DNA from: Atrina japonica
Lineage: Eukaryota; Mollusca; Bivalvia; Pterioida; Pinnidae
NCBI GenBank assembly: GCA_030159075.1
Contig: BROG01000003.1
Location: 310,001 to 374,000 of the forward strand
Direction of reading: 5' to 3'
Length of the DNA stretch: 64,000 nucleotides
A program made the translations under genes and the position numbers. Every line of letters starts with the position of its first letter. Within the stretch, counting starts at the first letter, position 1. The notes under the pieces were generated by a model. The model worked only from the letters and a program-made list of their open reading frames with translations, made no database searches and was not told where the DNA came from. Below, piece by piece: positions 12,357 to 62,555 of the stretch.

Positions 12357-14290
12357 TGTCCTTATAAGGGTGCCAGCTCTATAGTCCGAGCCATATTTGG
12401 TCTTGAATTCGAAAATGAATTTGTAAAGCAACCATCTGTCAAAATAAAAATATTTAACCGATATAATTAAAAAGAAAAAAGTTTATCCTATATCTTTTCT
12501 ACATACTTTCTACTTTGTTTGGTTGCTTCAATTTTTGAAATCACTCTTCCTACGGGAAGAGTGTTTTAAAAAAGGTTATCCATGCGATGTCAAATAATTG
12601 GGTCATGTGAGTAATCATTAATATTCTCCCGCCTCTCTTGACAAAAGAGTTATATGAAGGGGAATAACTCCCAATATATTATTGTCGTAAGGAATCGGTG
12701 ATTGTGTATTAACAGATCAGTGAGCCAGGCTAAATCAGTATGACCAATAAATGTCCCCTTTCTTTTACTTCCGCTCTCAAACTTCGAAAGATGGTCGCCA
12801 TTACATATGTAAAAATCCTGCAGGGATAATATGAGTGCAAATATCTATTACAAAACAGATTAATTTTTATTTGTCATGGACATGGATAATTAATTCAGTA
12901 TGTTTAGGATACCGCTACATTAAATTTAAGGGGTAGGTATCAACCATTTTATTTTAATCAGCCAAAACCAGCGAACCTAGATTACTTGCCACAGACTATA
13001 ATAAGGGCGCCCTAAGGTATTTTTTTCATATAGATCTACTGACTGTTAAAAAAATTCTTATCTATTTTCTGTTTAGATTATCACCTGATTTCATAATATT
13101 TTTGTCGTTTTGGTGCAATAAATATCAAATATTTAATTTATTGTTTTCCCTCAAAATTAGAAAAGAAGATCTTTTAACTATGAATGCTGTAAGCAATATT
13201 GATTCTCTCAGTGATGTTGCCATTATTCATCAACAAGTGAAAAAATGAGACCAGTTATCAAACACCTATATTAATGCTTTTTTAAAGACCTGTCAAATAA
13301 TTAAGGATAAACATTAATAACTTTTCAGTTGTTTACTGAAAAATAACCAATGTTGAGGCAAAGTACACTTTGTACAGTGCAAAGTGAAAAACAAAAATTG
13401 TACTCTGCCTCAACATTGTTTATTTTTCAGTAAACAACTGAAAAGTTAATATTAATCCTTATAATTTAATAAAAAGTGAAAAAATACAAACCTATTAATT
13501 CAATTTTGAATTTTAATAACAATATTTAAAAAATACAACACAAACAATTGATGATGAAGCGCAATAATATATCTAACGGCTGTACTTGTTGTCCTAGCAA
13601 TGGCTGACGTAGTTTCTCATGTGATAGAAAAGTAGGTTATACAGATTTAACCTAGCATTTTCATCCAATCGAATGAGGTGTTTTAAAAAAATTAAATTAT
13701 AATGTATTCACTACCCAAAAAAATAATACTGTAATTTTCTATTCCAAAGAAATATTAAATTCGCCAAATTTTTTGTTTATTCCATAACTTTATAAAACTG
13801 AATTTGGGTTCAGGATTTCAAGCAAAGCGTTGTCATTCAAACTTCTCAATTTGTCTACTTCTATCATTTAACAGGTTCAAAGTTAAACATAAGAAAACTG
13901 TCTGCACAGACCAGTTTCACACTTAGAATGTCAGAGATCACATCAAATCAATGAAATTGTCGAAATTCTCGTTTCAATGAAGCACCTGTGAAAAGCATGT
14001 ATCACTCGTAGTCATAATGCTTGTTTCCTGATCTCGCAGTTCAAACAGTAAATCTTGATTTGACAGAAACAAATTTTACTACATTGTTTCTTTTCCACTA
14101 TTAATACATCAGGCAGGATTACGAGATAATCTTAAAATCAGTACCAGTAGCTATATACTTTGTAGATAACTTTGTATAGCAGAGTATTTAAACCTTTTTT
14201 TTGCAACGTAATCAAAATTTGCATCATGAAAGAAAACATTTCAAAATAAAGGTGCTCAGTACTCCAATTACTGGAGCCCTTATAAGGACA
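12357..14290. mobile_element. 1.9-kb non-autonomous DNA transposon with CTTATAAG termini
   Basis: The left end TGTCCTTATAAGGG (12357) and right end CCCTTATAAGGACA (to 14290) are perfect inverted repeats, extending imperfectly to GCC.AG. The flanks on either side carry near-identical copies of 'GTAGTGTTCAAAAGTTGTGC' (12311 and 14345), so the element split an older tandem repeat. I saw no transposase frame inside. It also holds a foldback at 13303-13460. Superfamily not assigned; no clear target duplication seen. Confidence 0.6.
13303..13460. repeat. Long foldback (about 60-bp arms)
   Basis: The left arm (13303-13365) and right arm (13400-13460) are near-perfect reverse complements; the core AACTTTTCAGTTGTTTACTG reappears as CAGTAAACAACTGAAAAGTT. 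The loop is about 34 bases. It is probably a MITE nested in the 1.9-kb element. Confidence 0.85.
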
Positions 14291-14560
14291 AATACGAGAT
14301 ATACATATACTAATGTTTAGTACTGTAGTGACTGTGATGATAGAGTAGTGTTCAAAAGTTGTGCATTGAATACTGCCACTGTTTACCTATATTATAATAT
14401 TCCGAGGCTGTGATGATAAATCGTTTGTTTTGATGATACATCAGTGAATTGAATGATACATCTATACCATTTATCATGTTGCAAACTAGATTGAATAACT
14501 TACTTCTTGCTTCTACAAAATCAAAACTTGAAAAAAAAAATCAATTACAAAGTTCAATCA

Positions 14561-14566
14561 TTTATT
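14561..14566 (-). other. Polyadenylation signal of the helicase gene
   Basis: TTTATT on the plus strand reads AATAAA on the minus strand, about 90 bases past the helicase's distal stop codon. It is the first good signal after that stop. Confidence 0.6.
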
Positions 14567-14657
14567 TAAAAAATATATCACCAAGAGACTAATGATGTAG
14601 ATGTAACTCTACACCAAAATTCTACAAAGATCTTGACTTTAACTGATAAAGGTCACA

Positions 14658-29320
<14,663 letters not shown>

Positions 29321-29399
29321 GCGCTTCCGGTAAGTTCTATAACTCGTGTATGTCACTCTTGTCAGGGGTTGTCAGTATGGAGTTGTCGTTCGCTTCATT

Positions 29400-31530
29400 G
29401 CAATGAAGGAATACTATATTGTACTGAGCTGATTTTCATTTTGTGAGAAACTTCGTTTACTGGTCTCTTGTCCAAATGTACTGTAGGAAATATATATATA
29501 AAGACAAGAGTAAAACATTCTTTCCCAATGTCCTTTAGATTTTTGTTGGGAAATATATTTGTCCAAATTCAGTCCCAGTCATATTTAATTGTCTGCCAAA
29601 TAATGCCTAATGTTGTTATAAATATAATGGGATAATACATTATTTCTAATTTGCGGCTTTTAGGTTATTTAAGAAATATTTACCCTGAGCTGCTTCTTCT
29701 GCACTGGATCTATAGCAAAACTTCGGAACATTAAAGCACACTTAAAATGATGTATAAAGGGATATTTTTAATACTCATAAATAAATTTAAGATGAATCCT
29801 TATTCTACAAAAATTGTGGAACTTCTCTTAAATCTGTACATAGGCGTCTCCAAATGTGTGAAAAATTCCTGGCGAAAGGTAATGGGACATTTAAACGTAG
29901 TAAAACTATTTACAATCAGTGCTATTTTGCAAACAATTTATTCTACTCTAGAGATGTGCTAGTTTTGATAAAAAAAAATCAATACCCGGTTTTATCCATC
30001 TCACTCTGCGTTAAATGAAATATAGCGTAGATACCTCACGCTTTATGTAAAAATGAGTGCATTTTAAATATTTTTAATCAACTACAAATACCCGGTCAGA
30101 TTAATAAGAGTACGCTAGAGTACTCTACAGATTTTCAGTGTACTTTCGAGTTGTAACTACATTTAGTAAATAAACTGGTAATACATAGCACAAACATTCA
30201 TATCCAATGTACTATTTTCGGATAAAATATTATTTATGGAAGTGTAACATTGTACCAGAAAAGATTCCATTCTTGAGTTGGAGTTTATCTATATCTATTT
30301 ATTTGATTTGGTTTATGGATTTGATAAAAATGATAAATTTAAATATAATGAATAAATGAATAAATAGAAAACTAACTAAATAGATAAAGGATCCTTCGTA
30401 GAACCACGTCCATGTCGTAGGATCCGAAAACATCCATACAAACGGATGGCTGAAAATATTAAGTCCCTTTAAAATTAATTATCTAATTTTAGATCATAAA
30501 TCGTTCTAAAATCACTAAAACAGATTTGAAATAGTATGAAAATAAATTAAAATGATAAATTGTTTACTTAAAAAAGTATATATGTCCTAAAAATTGTCGA
30601 GTACTCTAGCGTACTCTAATTAGTCCGACCCATAAATACCGCGTTTACACTGAACACAAACCCTGGGTTACTCAGGGGCCACAAAATCAACACAGAATCA
30701 ATCCTATAATATAAGCCTTCTTTGGTTCAAGTCTTTTAATTTCAACGTTTTCTCTCTCGGATATTTTCATTTTACTATCGATGCAGAACGTGAAGTAACG
30801 TTGGCTTTTATTATAGGACTAAAATTGATTGTGTGTGTTATCATTATCAGCGATATATAAAGCCTGCTAGGATCTATATATCGCTGTCATTATATCGATA
30901 CTTTCCCCTATGTACAAAAAGTTCACTATGAAGAAATGAATACAACGGTAACATTCATGGACGGATTCAGGCGGGGGGACGGCGGGCGCGCGCCTCCTAA
31001 ATTTGACAAAAATGGTAGTCTTTCCAGGCTCAAATACTCCATGTCTGTCCACAGGCAATGAGAAGTGTACCGAAACAAATTACTTGGTCTGATATTGCCT
31101 GGTTGTATTCCTACAAATCCATAGCGTAGTCAGTGTACATGAGATGTTTTAGCACATTCTCCAGTTATAAACGAAATCATACTCATGGGTCGGATAACAT
31201 AAATCTATAGTTTCGAAGTTTCGGCCCATTCACATTGAAAAATACATGCCATGCGTTTTCCCCCGATTTGATGAAAGAAAAATCCAATTCTGTGTACAGT
31301 CTGTGGCCGCTATGGAAGATAAATTATTTTTTAGGGAAGCAATCGAACAAATATTCTATTACATGTGGATTTACATGTGTGCTAACTATTTTCCTCAATT
31401 TGACATTTCACATTAATGTGTCACCAATGTGATTTTCCAAAATTTGACAGAAAAATGCCTGTAATGCCATTATTGGCATGTAGGCATAATAAAGTCTCGT
31501 CTACTTCACTTTAACCGAACGGCAACAAAC
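29400..31530. other. Intergenic sequence upstream of the helicase
   Basis: Presumed promoter side of the helicase (transcribed leftward). No TATA box or CpG island is obvious. At 30955-31010 a GC-rich patch begins 'GGACGGATTCAGGCGGGG', which looks like a decayed transposon end; similar phrases occur at 32671 and 33436. Otherwise nothing recognised. Confidence 0.4.
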
Positions 31531-31538
31531 TATGCAGG

Positions 31539-33700
31539 GTCACAAAAGTGAGAGAACTTTTTCCTTCTATGCTAGATTATTTCAAATAAATCCATATTTT
31601 CCAGAAATGATCATGAAGTAATTTCCCATTCGACTTTAAAGACATAGTATCTACGATTTCCTCAAATATTTCAATCTCAATTGTTTGGGTCAAATATGTT
31701 AATATTTGGAGATAAAAAACGAAAAATTGTTGAATTAAAACACATAGAAGTATAGGAAGTATTTCAAACTTTCCACGTTTTTTTTTTATTTTTTGTCGGT
31801 ACGAAAAAATTCGTTTGCAAGCCCGCCCATATTCATATAACCTTAGCGTGACTGTATTACGCATGCGCATTTCCATTGTTGATAGTGAAAAGCATGGCGT
31901 CCAAAGCAAAAACTAATCGTTCCGACCTGTTAAATTGACAGATTCAGCTAGAAAAAGAAATCGGAAAGAAGTTCTGGCCAAATACAACAAGACCAAGATA
32001 AATATTGGAAAGGAGCATGATCGATGGATAAGCCTCAAGGACCGTCTAAATGTAGGATCTCACGCCGAAGTCGCTAAAATCCTGCCGATTATAATTACAT
32101 TTTCTATGATTTTAATTCTATAAATTTAATTGATGTTTTAGGTTAAGGAAAATAGCCACAACAGGATTAAATGATCAAAATAAGTTAATTTCATGCAAAC
32201 CGTTAATGTAAACGATACAATTATGTATAAAAATATCGAATTGTAAATAAATCAACACGGCTTACCTCAGCATCCATTGATTGATATCGATACGATCTAG
32301 GTCATTGCGTGTGCTTCTGGGATTGTTTTCTGTGCATAATTAATGAGTTTGATTCTTACAGACGACGACAACAAATCACATTTATCCGTTAATTACGCTA
32401 ATTATACAAAAAAGTGTCCACGTGGAAGATCATTATTCAGTCATATCTTCGGTATTTCCGCAAAATTGCCGACTAAAAAAATAACCATTTTCGTAGATAC
32501 TATGTCTTTAAATACAATTTTCACTATTAAGCACTGCCGAATGTTTTGAAGGTTCCGTGTTCATTTTGTTATTTTCCAGTTTTTCGTTTCATAGTATCGA
32601 TAGGTTTTGCAGAATACACATTTCAAATCTCTCCTTTTCGTATATGTGACCAGTAGGACATTGTGACACAGGGACGAATCCAGGATTTTTTTGAAAGGGG
32701 GGTGGGTGGGTTGAGTATTAACTTCAACAATAGCTGAAAATTACGTATCGATCTAGAAAGTTTTTTAAAAGGTGGGTGTTTTGAGGCTGGTGACATAAAA
32801 TTTATACTTACTTTGATGCAGTGTATACATAATAAAAAACCGACTGAGGATTAAAGTTTGAGTGGATGTATATTAAAAAATAGAAAAATACCAAAGTTTT
32901 TAGGAATTTGTTTTTTAATTTTCCGACCTTTTATAGAAAAATTAAAGGTTTCACACCTATTTTATCAACTTAAGGTGCACGCTGTCCTTGGTAACTACAC
33001 ATAATTTTGTGTTTGATTAATTGTGAGGCAATATTTCATTATTTCATCATGTTTTACGAGTCTAATAATAACAATAATTTTTGAAAGTTGGAAACCCATA
33101 GAAGAATTTTTTCTGCATCCAGAATCCGCTAGTAAATCATATTGATTACCCTTCTCAACAGAAGTTTGGATTAGCAAAAAGTAAACTAAAATCGGGGCAA
33201 AATTTCGGCCTAATTTAATTATGACCTCTTTATCGTTAAAATATTTTGTTGATAGATTGATTCGGAAGCCCAGTGACGTATTTTCTAGCTACCAGATACA
33301 AAATAATCGTTTCCCCATGGTCCAGGTGGGTGTACTTCCTAGAAATGTTCAATTTTAAAAGCCCATGGAGTTCATTATCACATTGCCCCTCGTTTTTATT
33401 TAGGCCAAATATTTCATTTAATTAACAGACTTACCAGGGGCAGACCCAGGAAAAAGAGGGGGCGTAAAGTTATTGTTGTTATTTATTTATTTAATTTTGG
33501 GGGGGGGGGGGGCAAGATGCCGTACACGTTAAAATGGTGCGTTCTTTCTGTGTATAGAATTGGATATCATGCGCCAGGGAAGTGTTCGATAGCCTATTGT
33601 TGGTTTTATGATCTAAGTTTGATTAGAAATGACTCTCCCTGGATGTTTGGAAAAAAAAGTCGTTTTACAGAAAAGTAAAAAGTTCTCTCACGTTTGTCAC
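31539..33700. mobile_element. 2.2-kb inverted-repeat element carrying a coding relic
   Basis: The left end GTCACAAAAGTGAGAGAAC plus TTTTT and right end AAAAAGTTCTCTCACG plus TTTGTCAC are inverted repeats of about 30 bp. Inside is a second inverted pair: 'TTTAAAGACATAGTATCTACGA' reads near 31636-31657 and its complement near 32490-32512, so one element may be nested in another. A broken reading frame lies between (31894-32118). No transposase was recognised. The superfamily is open. Confidence 0.55.
31894..32118 (+). pseudogene. Frameshifted protein-coding relic, basic domain of unknown family
   Basis: ATG at 31894 opens MASKAKTNRSDLLN and then stops. One base out of phase, the frame from about 31929 continues with TDSARKRNRKEVLAKYNK, KEHDRWISLKDRL and GSHAEVAKILP, which looks like genuine protein (basic, then an amphipathic W..LK..L..GS.AEVAK helix pair). 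A one-base loss near 31928 would explain the break. Similar 'W..LK..L...S.AEVAK.L' modules occur, as far as I recall, in transposon-associated proteins of marine invertebrates; I cannot name the family. It sits inside the inverted-repeat element at 31539-33700. Confidence 0.45.
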
Positions 33701-33904
33701 ACTAGCTGTTGTATATCTTGTTTATGGAAAGTTTTACTTCTCGTTAGAAATACAACACCTATTAATAACCCGATTTTACTATAGACCTTTTTCTAGGTGT
33801 CACATTACGTTCAGTTTTGTGAAATATTTTGTACTTTGATCGCGTGACGTGAACAGAAATGTGACCTAGGTTATTTCCGGTTTCGTAATATCTACATTAT
33901 TGAA

Positions 33905-34275
33905 GAATAAGTGATATCTCCTATTTGAAAGAGTGATATCACCTATTCGAAAGAGTGATATCACTTATACGAATAAATGATATCCTATTCGAATAAGTCA
34001 TATATCCCATTTGAAAGAGTGATATCATCTATTCGAAAGAGTGGTATCACCTAAACGAATAACTGATATCATTATAAAAACGAATAAGTGATATCACCTA
34101 TTCATATTAGTGATATCACTCTTTCGAATAGGTGATATCACTCTTTCAAATAGGAGATATCCCTTTATACGTTTTATAGGTGATAACACTAATTCGAATA
34201 AGTGATATCACCAATTCGAATAGGTGATATCACTTTACAAAACGAATAAGTGATTTCACTCATTCGAATATTCAA
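33905..34275. repeat. Palindromic GATATC/TTCGAA array, block 1
   Basis: A unit of about 22 bp alternates two six-base palindromes, as in GTGATATCACCTATTCGAAA. Units run in one direction to about 34030 and in the reverse direction after about 34100, so the block is also a large inverted repeat (33911-33966 pairs with 34110-34165). It could form a long hairpin. Confidence 0.85.
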
Positions 34276-34295
34276 ATTTGGAAACAGTAAAAACA

Positions 34296-34541
34296 TTATG
34301 CTCCCCATTTTTTCCATAAATGTAGGTCTGCAGTGAATATCACTAAGCCTCTATCTATGGAAGAACAAAGCGCAAAGGACGATATTACGGTATCATGATA
34401 AAGGCGCGGCGCTGCAGAATCGGAATCATCTCCCGTGTCTGTTGTAAGATTTGGACGGAGTTCAGCATTCAAAGCAGACAGAGCGCCGAAACCATACCGC
34501 CGACTCCTGCCATTTTGAACTAGGGTCCGATTTCCACACAA
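34296..34541 (-). other. Orphan open frame between the two palindromic arrays
   Basis: An 80-codon open stretch on the minus strand with higher GC than its surroundings (RSRRYGFGALSALNAEL, then TGDDSDSAAPRLYHD). It has no ATG in frame; an ATG at about 34515 in another frame (MAGVGGMVSALCLL) stops quickly. It could be a first exon, 5' leader or decayed gene fragment. No family recognised and no linked exon found. Confidence 0.2.
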
Positions 34542-34707
34542 AATTGTTTTAAAAGTGGTTGAACTTAAAACACCCTATATAATTCACCCTTAAATGTAAG
34601 GAGAAAAAATAGATAATTTATAATGCCCAAGATGACACAAGTCAGATTTTTGTTAGACGAAGGAATATATTTCATTTTTTGTGTAGGGAGCATTCATTGG
34701 CATTCAT

Positions 34708-34950
34708 TCATAAGTGATATCACCTATTTGAATAGGTGATGTCACTTTACAAAACGAATAGGTGATATCACTTTGTCGAGTAAATGACACTTATTCGAGT
34801 AGGCGATATCACTCATTCATTTGAATAGGTGATATCTTTCATTCGAAAAGGTGATATCTTTCATTCGAATAGGTGATATCACTCATTCGTATAAGTGATA
34901 CCACTTAAGAATGTATGAAAGTGATATCACCTATTCGCATAAGTGATATT
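34708..34950. repeat. Palindromic GATATC/TTCGAA array, block 2
   Basis: About ten units of the same kind as block 1 (AAGTGATATCACCTATTTG, GAATAGGTGATATCACT, CATTCGAATAGGTGATATC). With block 1 it brackets a 430-bp GC-richer segment. Confidence 0.85.
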
Positions 34951-35070
34951 CTTTGATTTGAGGTACGTGTCTTCTAATAAACAATTGTAGTAATGTGCCT
35001 TGCAAATAAAAACTATATTATTCGAGGCTTTGTCTGCAGGGAACAGTACAAATTGATCATGTTATCTATC

Positions 35071-35255
35071 CAGTCCATCAGCGTCGGAAGCAAATTGAAA
35101 GTGGGGGGGCTAAACCAACTTAAAACACATACACACGCCAGAAACGTCTGGGGGCTAAGCCCCAATTTTTAACACCTATGTCTATCTTTGCAAAAAAAGT
35201 GGGGGGCTAAGCCCCCCTAGCCCCCCCCCCCGGTTCCGACGCCTATGCAGTCCAT
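35071..35255. mobile_element. hAT-like MITE with 8-bp target duplication
   Basis: CAGTCCAT occurs at 35071-35078 and again at 35248-35255, directly bounding a 169-bp element. Its ends are CAGCGTCGGAAGC and, in reverse complement, CATAGGCGTCGGAACC. The interior is G/C tracts and 'GGGGGCTAAGCCCC'. Eight-base duplications and CA-starting termini are typical of hAT elements. The perfect duplication suggests a fairly recent insertion. Confidence 0.8.
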
Positions 35256-35554
35256 TTACTACCTCTGGATCACTAAACACAGAGGGATAACGCGTTTTCG
35301 TAGTTCCTGTAAGTTTTCGAATACGAGATTTTATTAATCATCGTATAGCTTTTAGCTATTCAGACAAAGTGTCTGGTTCCACGTCTTCATGTTTGTCACA
35401 TCGTCTAGCATAATCTTCGACAGAATTCATAACTAAACTGAAATTCTGATGCCAATTAAAGGAACGGGCATCGCGGTATTAAGGACCTCTTAAAATAAGA
35501 TTTTTGATGTTTTCATTTTCAACAACAGAAACGTCGCCGGTGATGACATGCCCG

Positions 35555-35640
35555 ATAGGATTACAAACTTTCTCACAGAATCAACTTAAGTTCCTGCCGA
35601 CCTGAGGCGAACTTGCATATGTAATGCAATCGCTAATAAT
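35555..35640 (-). mobile_element. tRNA-derived SINE, family 1, fragment
   Basis: 'ATTACAAACTTTCTCACAGA', 'ATCAACTTAAGTTCCTGCCG' and 'CTGAGGCGAACTTGC' follow the family-1 order on the reverse strand, but the A-box end is missing. Confidence 0.6.
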
Positions 35641-37130
35641 CATGCATATACTTGTCGCACACTTTCTAAGGACGAAATACTCCGAAACCATAAATTGTGG
35701 TTTAAACAAAATAAATGAAGAAAATATGCGGAAGATTTGTTTAATGAAAACAAACATTGTCAAGAGAAAAAAAATCACATGTATGTGCTTAAAAATAAAG
35801 GAGAAATACGTGTGGCATCATCACTTTGTAATCACGTTTTCACTTTTAAATTGTACCATGGGTTTAACCAAAAAGTGAAAACATGTTTTAATTTTTTGGT
35901 ACAATCCCTGATAGATGCAAAAAAATGAAAATATAACAAAACAATCAGTGTAGTCATTTACCACAACGTTTTTTTCTCATGTTTCCCTGACTATTAAATC
36001 AACAATGAACCAGGAGAGACTAGACAAAAGAAGTATTCAGTAAGTAGTGGAAAGAAAATAACTGGAATATTAATTTTACAAAATGGTAATGAAAGTAATT
36101 TCCAATGATATGAAATGGAAGTAGCAGATACAAGGAAGGAATATGTATTAGGTTATACAAAAGGAATTCATTAATTGTAATTCTTATACTAACATTCAAA
36201 ATAACTGTCATTCAACAAGAAATTCATATATTAATGTTCGAAACCTGAGGCCAGCTCAGAAAATGTTCTTCAACAGTTGGACGAATATAACAACAATACG
36301 ATAAATCAACAATAATGTGCTCATAAAAGTGTCAATTGTTTAATATAATGCACAAAAAGTTGCAAAATTGATAAATTACAGTCACCCATTGTTTGTGAAA
36401 TTGTATGCAATGAATAGCAGTATAGGTGTACCAAGGTAAAGTGACACATCCGGGTAGAGTCAAAAACCAAAACGATACCAAAAATAGGTTGACAGGTAAA
36501 GTATATTGCCTTGCATGGACTCCATGCATTACTGAATCTCTAATACATTTGTGACGACAAGTAACTTGGAACCCCTGTTATGATTTGATTTAGACTCGGT
36601 GTGTTTGTAAACTTGTCAATTTACCTTGGTAGACCTGTAGCTTGTACAATACGCTTGTAAAAAGGGGGCAACTCAGGAAGCCTAGCTCCTCCTACTTACA
36701 CTGAGCATGTGTCTATGTATAATAAATGCTGAATAAGTTTAGTTTCGCTAGAAGTAACCAAATATTTGACTTTGCTAGAGATTCCAAATACTTATTCTTG
36801 TAAGCAACAAAAAATATAGATAATTTGGACGGATGTTTTGAAATATTGAATCAATAAGGTTACAAATGTAAACAAAAATATACCATATATGTAAAATAAT
36901 TCCAAAACAATACTCACTGAAAATAACGAAATAATCGAATTATCTACTTAGTTTTTCAAAAATCTCTGGTTACAATGTACATGGCATTTTTTATCAAATA
37001 TAATAACTCTATAATAACACGGTCTCAAACCATGTTATTGGACGGATTTAGCAGAGATATGATTCATCTGGTAAGGTAATTTATTGATACCATTACCAGA
37101 ATACAGCAGGTCTATACGCATACAAAGTGA
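35640..37130. other. Intergenic sequence, nothing recognised
   Basis: Very AT-rich. Frames at 35624-35878, 36020-36211 and 36332-36529 are lysine/asparagine- or isoleucine-rich by composition and show no family match. Confidence 0.5.
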
Positions 37131-37144
37131 GCGTTTTTCTGCAA

Positions 37145-37460
37145 TCTCTTACACAGAGTTATCGGTCCTTGTACTCTCGATCAATCTCTTGTCAACGTCT
37201 CAATTGTGAAAAAAGCTATTTGCCTTTTTGCATATTCCTTTAGTTCCGATATATAATAAAATACCATTTAAGGCGAAAATACCTTTTTAAAAATTACTAT
37301 AAATATAGGAACTATATTTTTTGAAAGATATCCCTATTCTGAGTAATTTGGTTTTTATATTCATTCTTCTGTTTACGTGACTACATGTTTTGTTGCTATG
37401 AGACGTTGAAAGAGATTGATGAATGTGCAAGGACTGACAACTCAGTGTCAGAGTTTGACT
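37145..37460. repeat. Imperfect inverted repeat (about 60-bp arms)
   Basis: 'CGGTCCTTGTACTCTCGATC' and 'AATCTCTTGTCAACGTCTCA' on the left (37145-37203) pair with 'TGAGACGTTGAAAGAGATTG' and 'GAATGTGCAAGGACTGACAA' on the right (37398-37460). This is probably an old inverted-repeat transposon. Confidence 0.65.
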
Positions 37461-38761
37461 TTTCTGTAACCGGTATTTGTTGGAAGGGAGCAACAGTACT
37501 TATAAATACACAAACTGTGTATTAATTAAATCATACATAGATTGAACAAAATACATAATACTGACAATATATGAATATCACTAAGCACCCTGCTAATTTG
37601 ATTTAAGGCGGTGTTTATTTGGAAATGATAAAGGAAGCAAATTCCTAAATGAATATTATAATACTAATATGACCTGCCTTTACACATGTTTTAACATATT
37701 GATGTTTCTATTCATTAGATCAATAGAACACAGAAATACATTAACCACTGTGGACAAAGTATTTGTCTCTATAGCAAAATGCATTGACAATATAGTGAGC
37801 TAGTGAATTCAGGATATCAACTTCTACGAAAGATAACCAGTTCACTTGAAGAAAAAAAATCTACATTATAATAAAAATAAAACAAAGTAAAATTGTGTAT
37901 CACAGACATATCACAGAAATGACCAATGTATAATTAATCACATTGCATAACTTCTAAATCAATTAGATGTATATACATAATTGTCACACTAACTAACATA
38001 AATATTTTTAAAATATTTACATTAATTTAATACTTTATGCTTTGACCATTAACTCTTAAAGGCATAGTGTCGCTCTGTAAAAAACCGGTAAAAAAAAAGA
38101 TGTCGGAAAGTAACAAATCCAATAATGAGAGATCCTGCAAGAAAAATTAATGGATCGACTGTAACATCAAAGTGGAACAAAAGCAGGATATATATGTATG
38201 ACCAGTTTGAACAATAGAATGATAGTTCTATCGGTATTATTACAGTACCTACGTACCTAAGCATCCATGCAAATAATCTAGATCGTTGTCTAAAATAACT
38301 TTCGACCGTTAGCCTATCAGATGCGTCATTGGATTTTAGGTCATTGCATAATTAATTAGATTGCACCGACAGAATAACCTCATAAAAGGCCATTTATACG
38401 CACTATTAATATTCTGGGACACGGAAACATTATCCCACTCTTTTTTTATATCATTACCTCTCAGTTTTCAATGGTTAAAAATAAGATTTTGAGACACAAT
38501 ATTCCGTAAAGGAATGATATCTAGTACTGAAATAAGACGATAAACATAATGTTTTTACACATATATAAATATCTAGGCACTTCAGGTGTAGCTACTGATG
38601 ACTCTTATTAATGGTTAGATGTTGTATCAATTCTACTTATTCTAATACAAGACTGCATCTGCTAGTATCATGTAATCACTATTCACCCTAAGCACAAAAC
38701 TATCTATTAAATATATTGCAGGTGGAAATGATAGAATATATCAACAGTTCTCCGCGGAAGC

Positions 38762-38767
38762 TTTATT
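38762..38767 (-). other. Possible polyadenylation signal of TMC gene
   Basis: TTTATT on the plus strand gives AATAAA 24 bases after the TMC stop. This is close, so a later signal may be used instead. Confidence 0.4.
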
Positions 38768-38790
38768 CCTGGGACGAAGAGCTTCTTAAT

Positions 38791-62555
<23,765 letters not shown>

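Noticed and set aside
30867..31058. Minus-strand frame with RRRAPAVPPPE
   Set aside because: The GC-rich part matches a decayed transposon end ('GGATTCAGGCGGGG'), with similar phrases at 32671 and 33436.
32268..32279. ATGGATGCTGAG followed by GTAAGC on the minus strand as a first exon (MDAE) of the helicase
   Set aside because: Its phase (0) does not fit the next helicase exon, which needs two preceding bases, and no linking exon was found. The 29310-29320 exon fits. A similar 'ATGGATGCTTAG' occurs at 38.24 kb, suggesting part of a repeat.
38049..38264. Hydrophobic 71-codon minus-strand frame
   Set aside because: No ATG in context, no linked exons, and its end (AAAGGCATAGTGTCGC) resembles the terminal repeats of the 31.6-kb element, so it is probably a decayed transposon copy.
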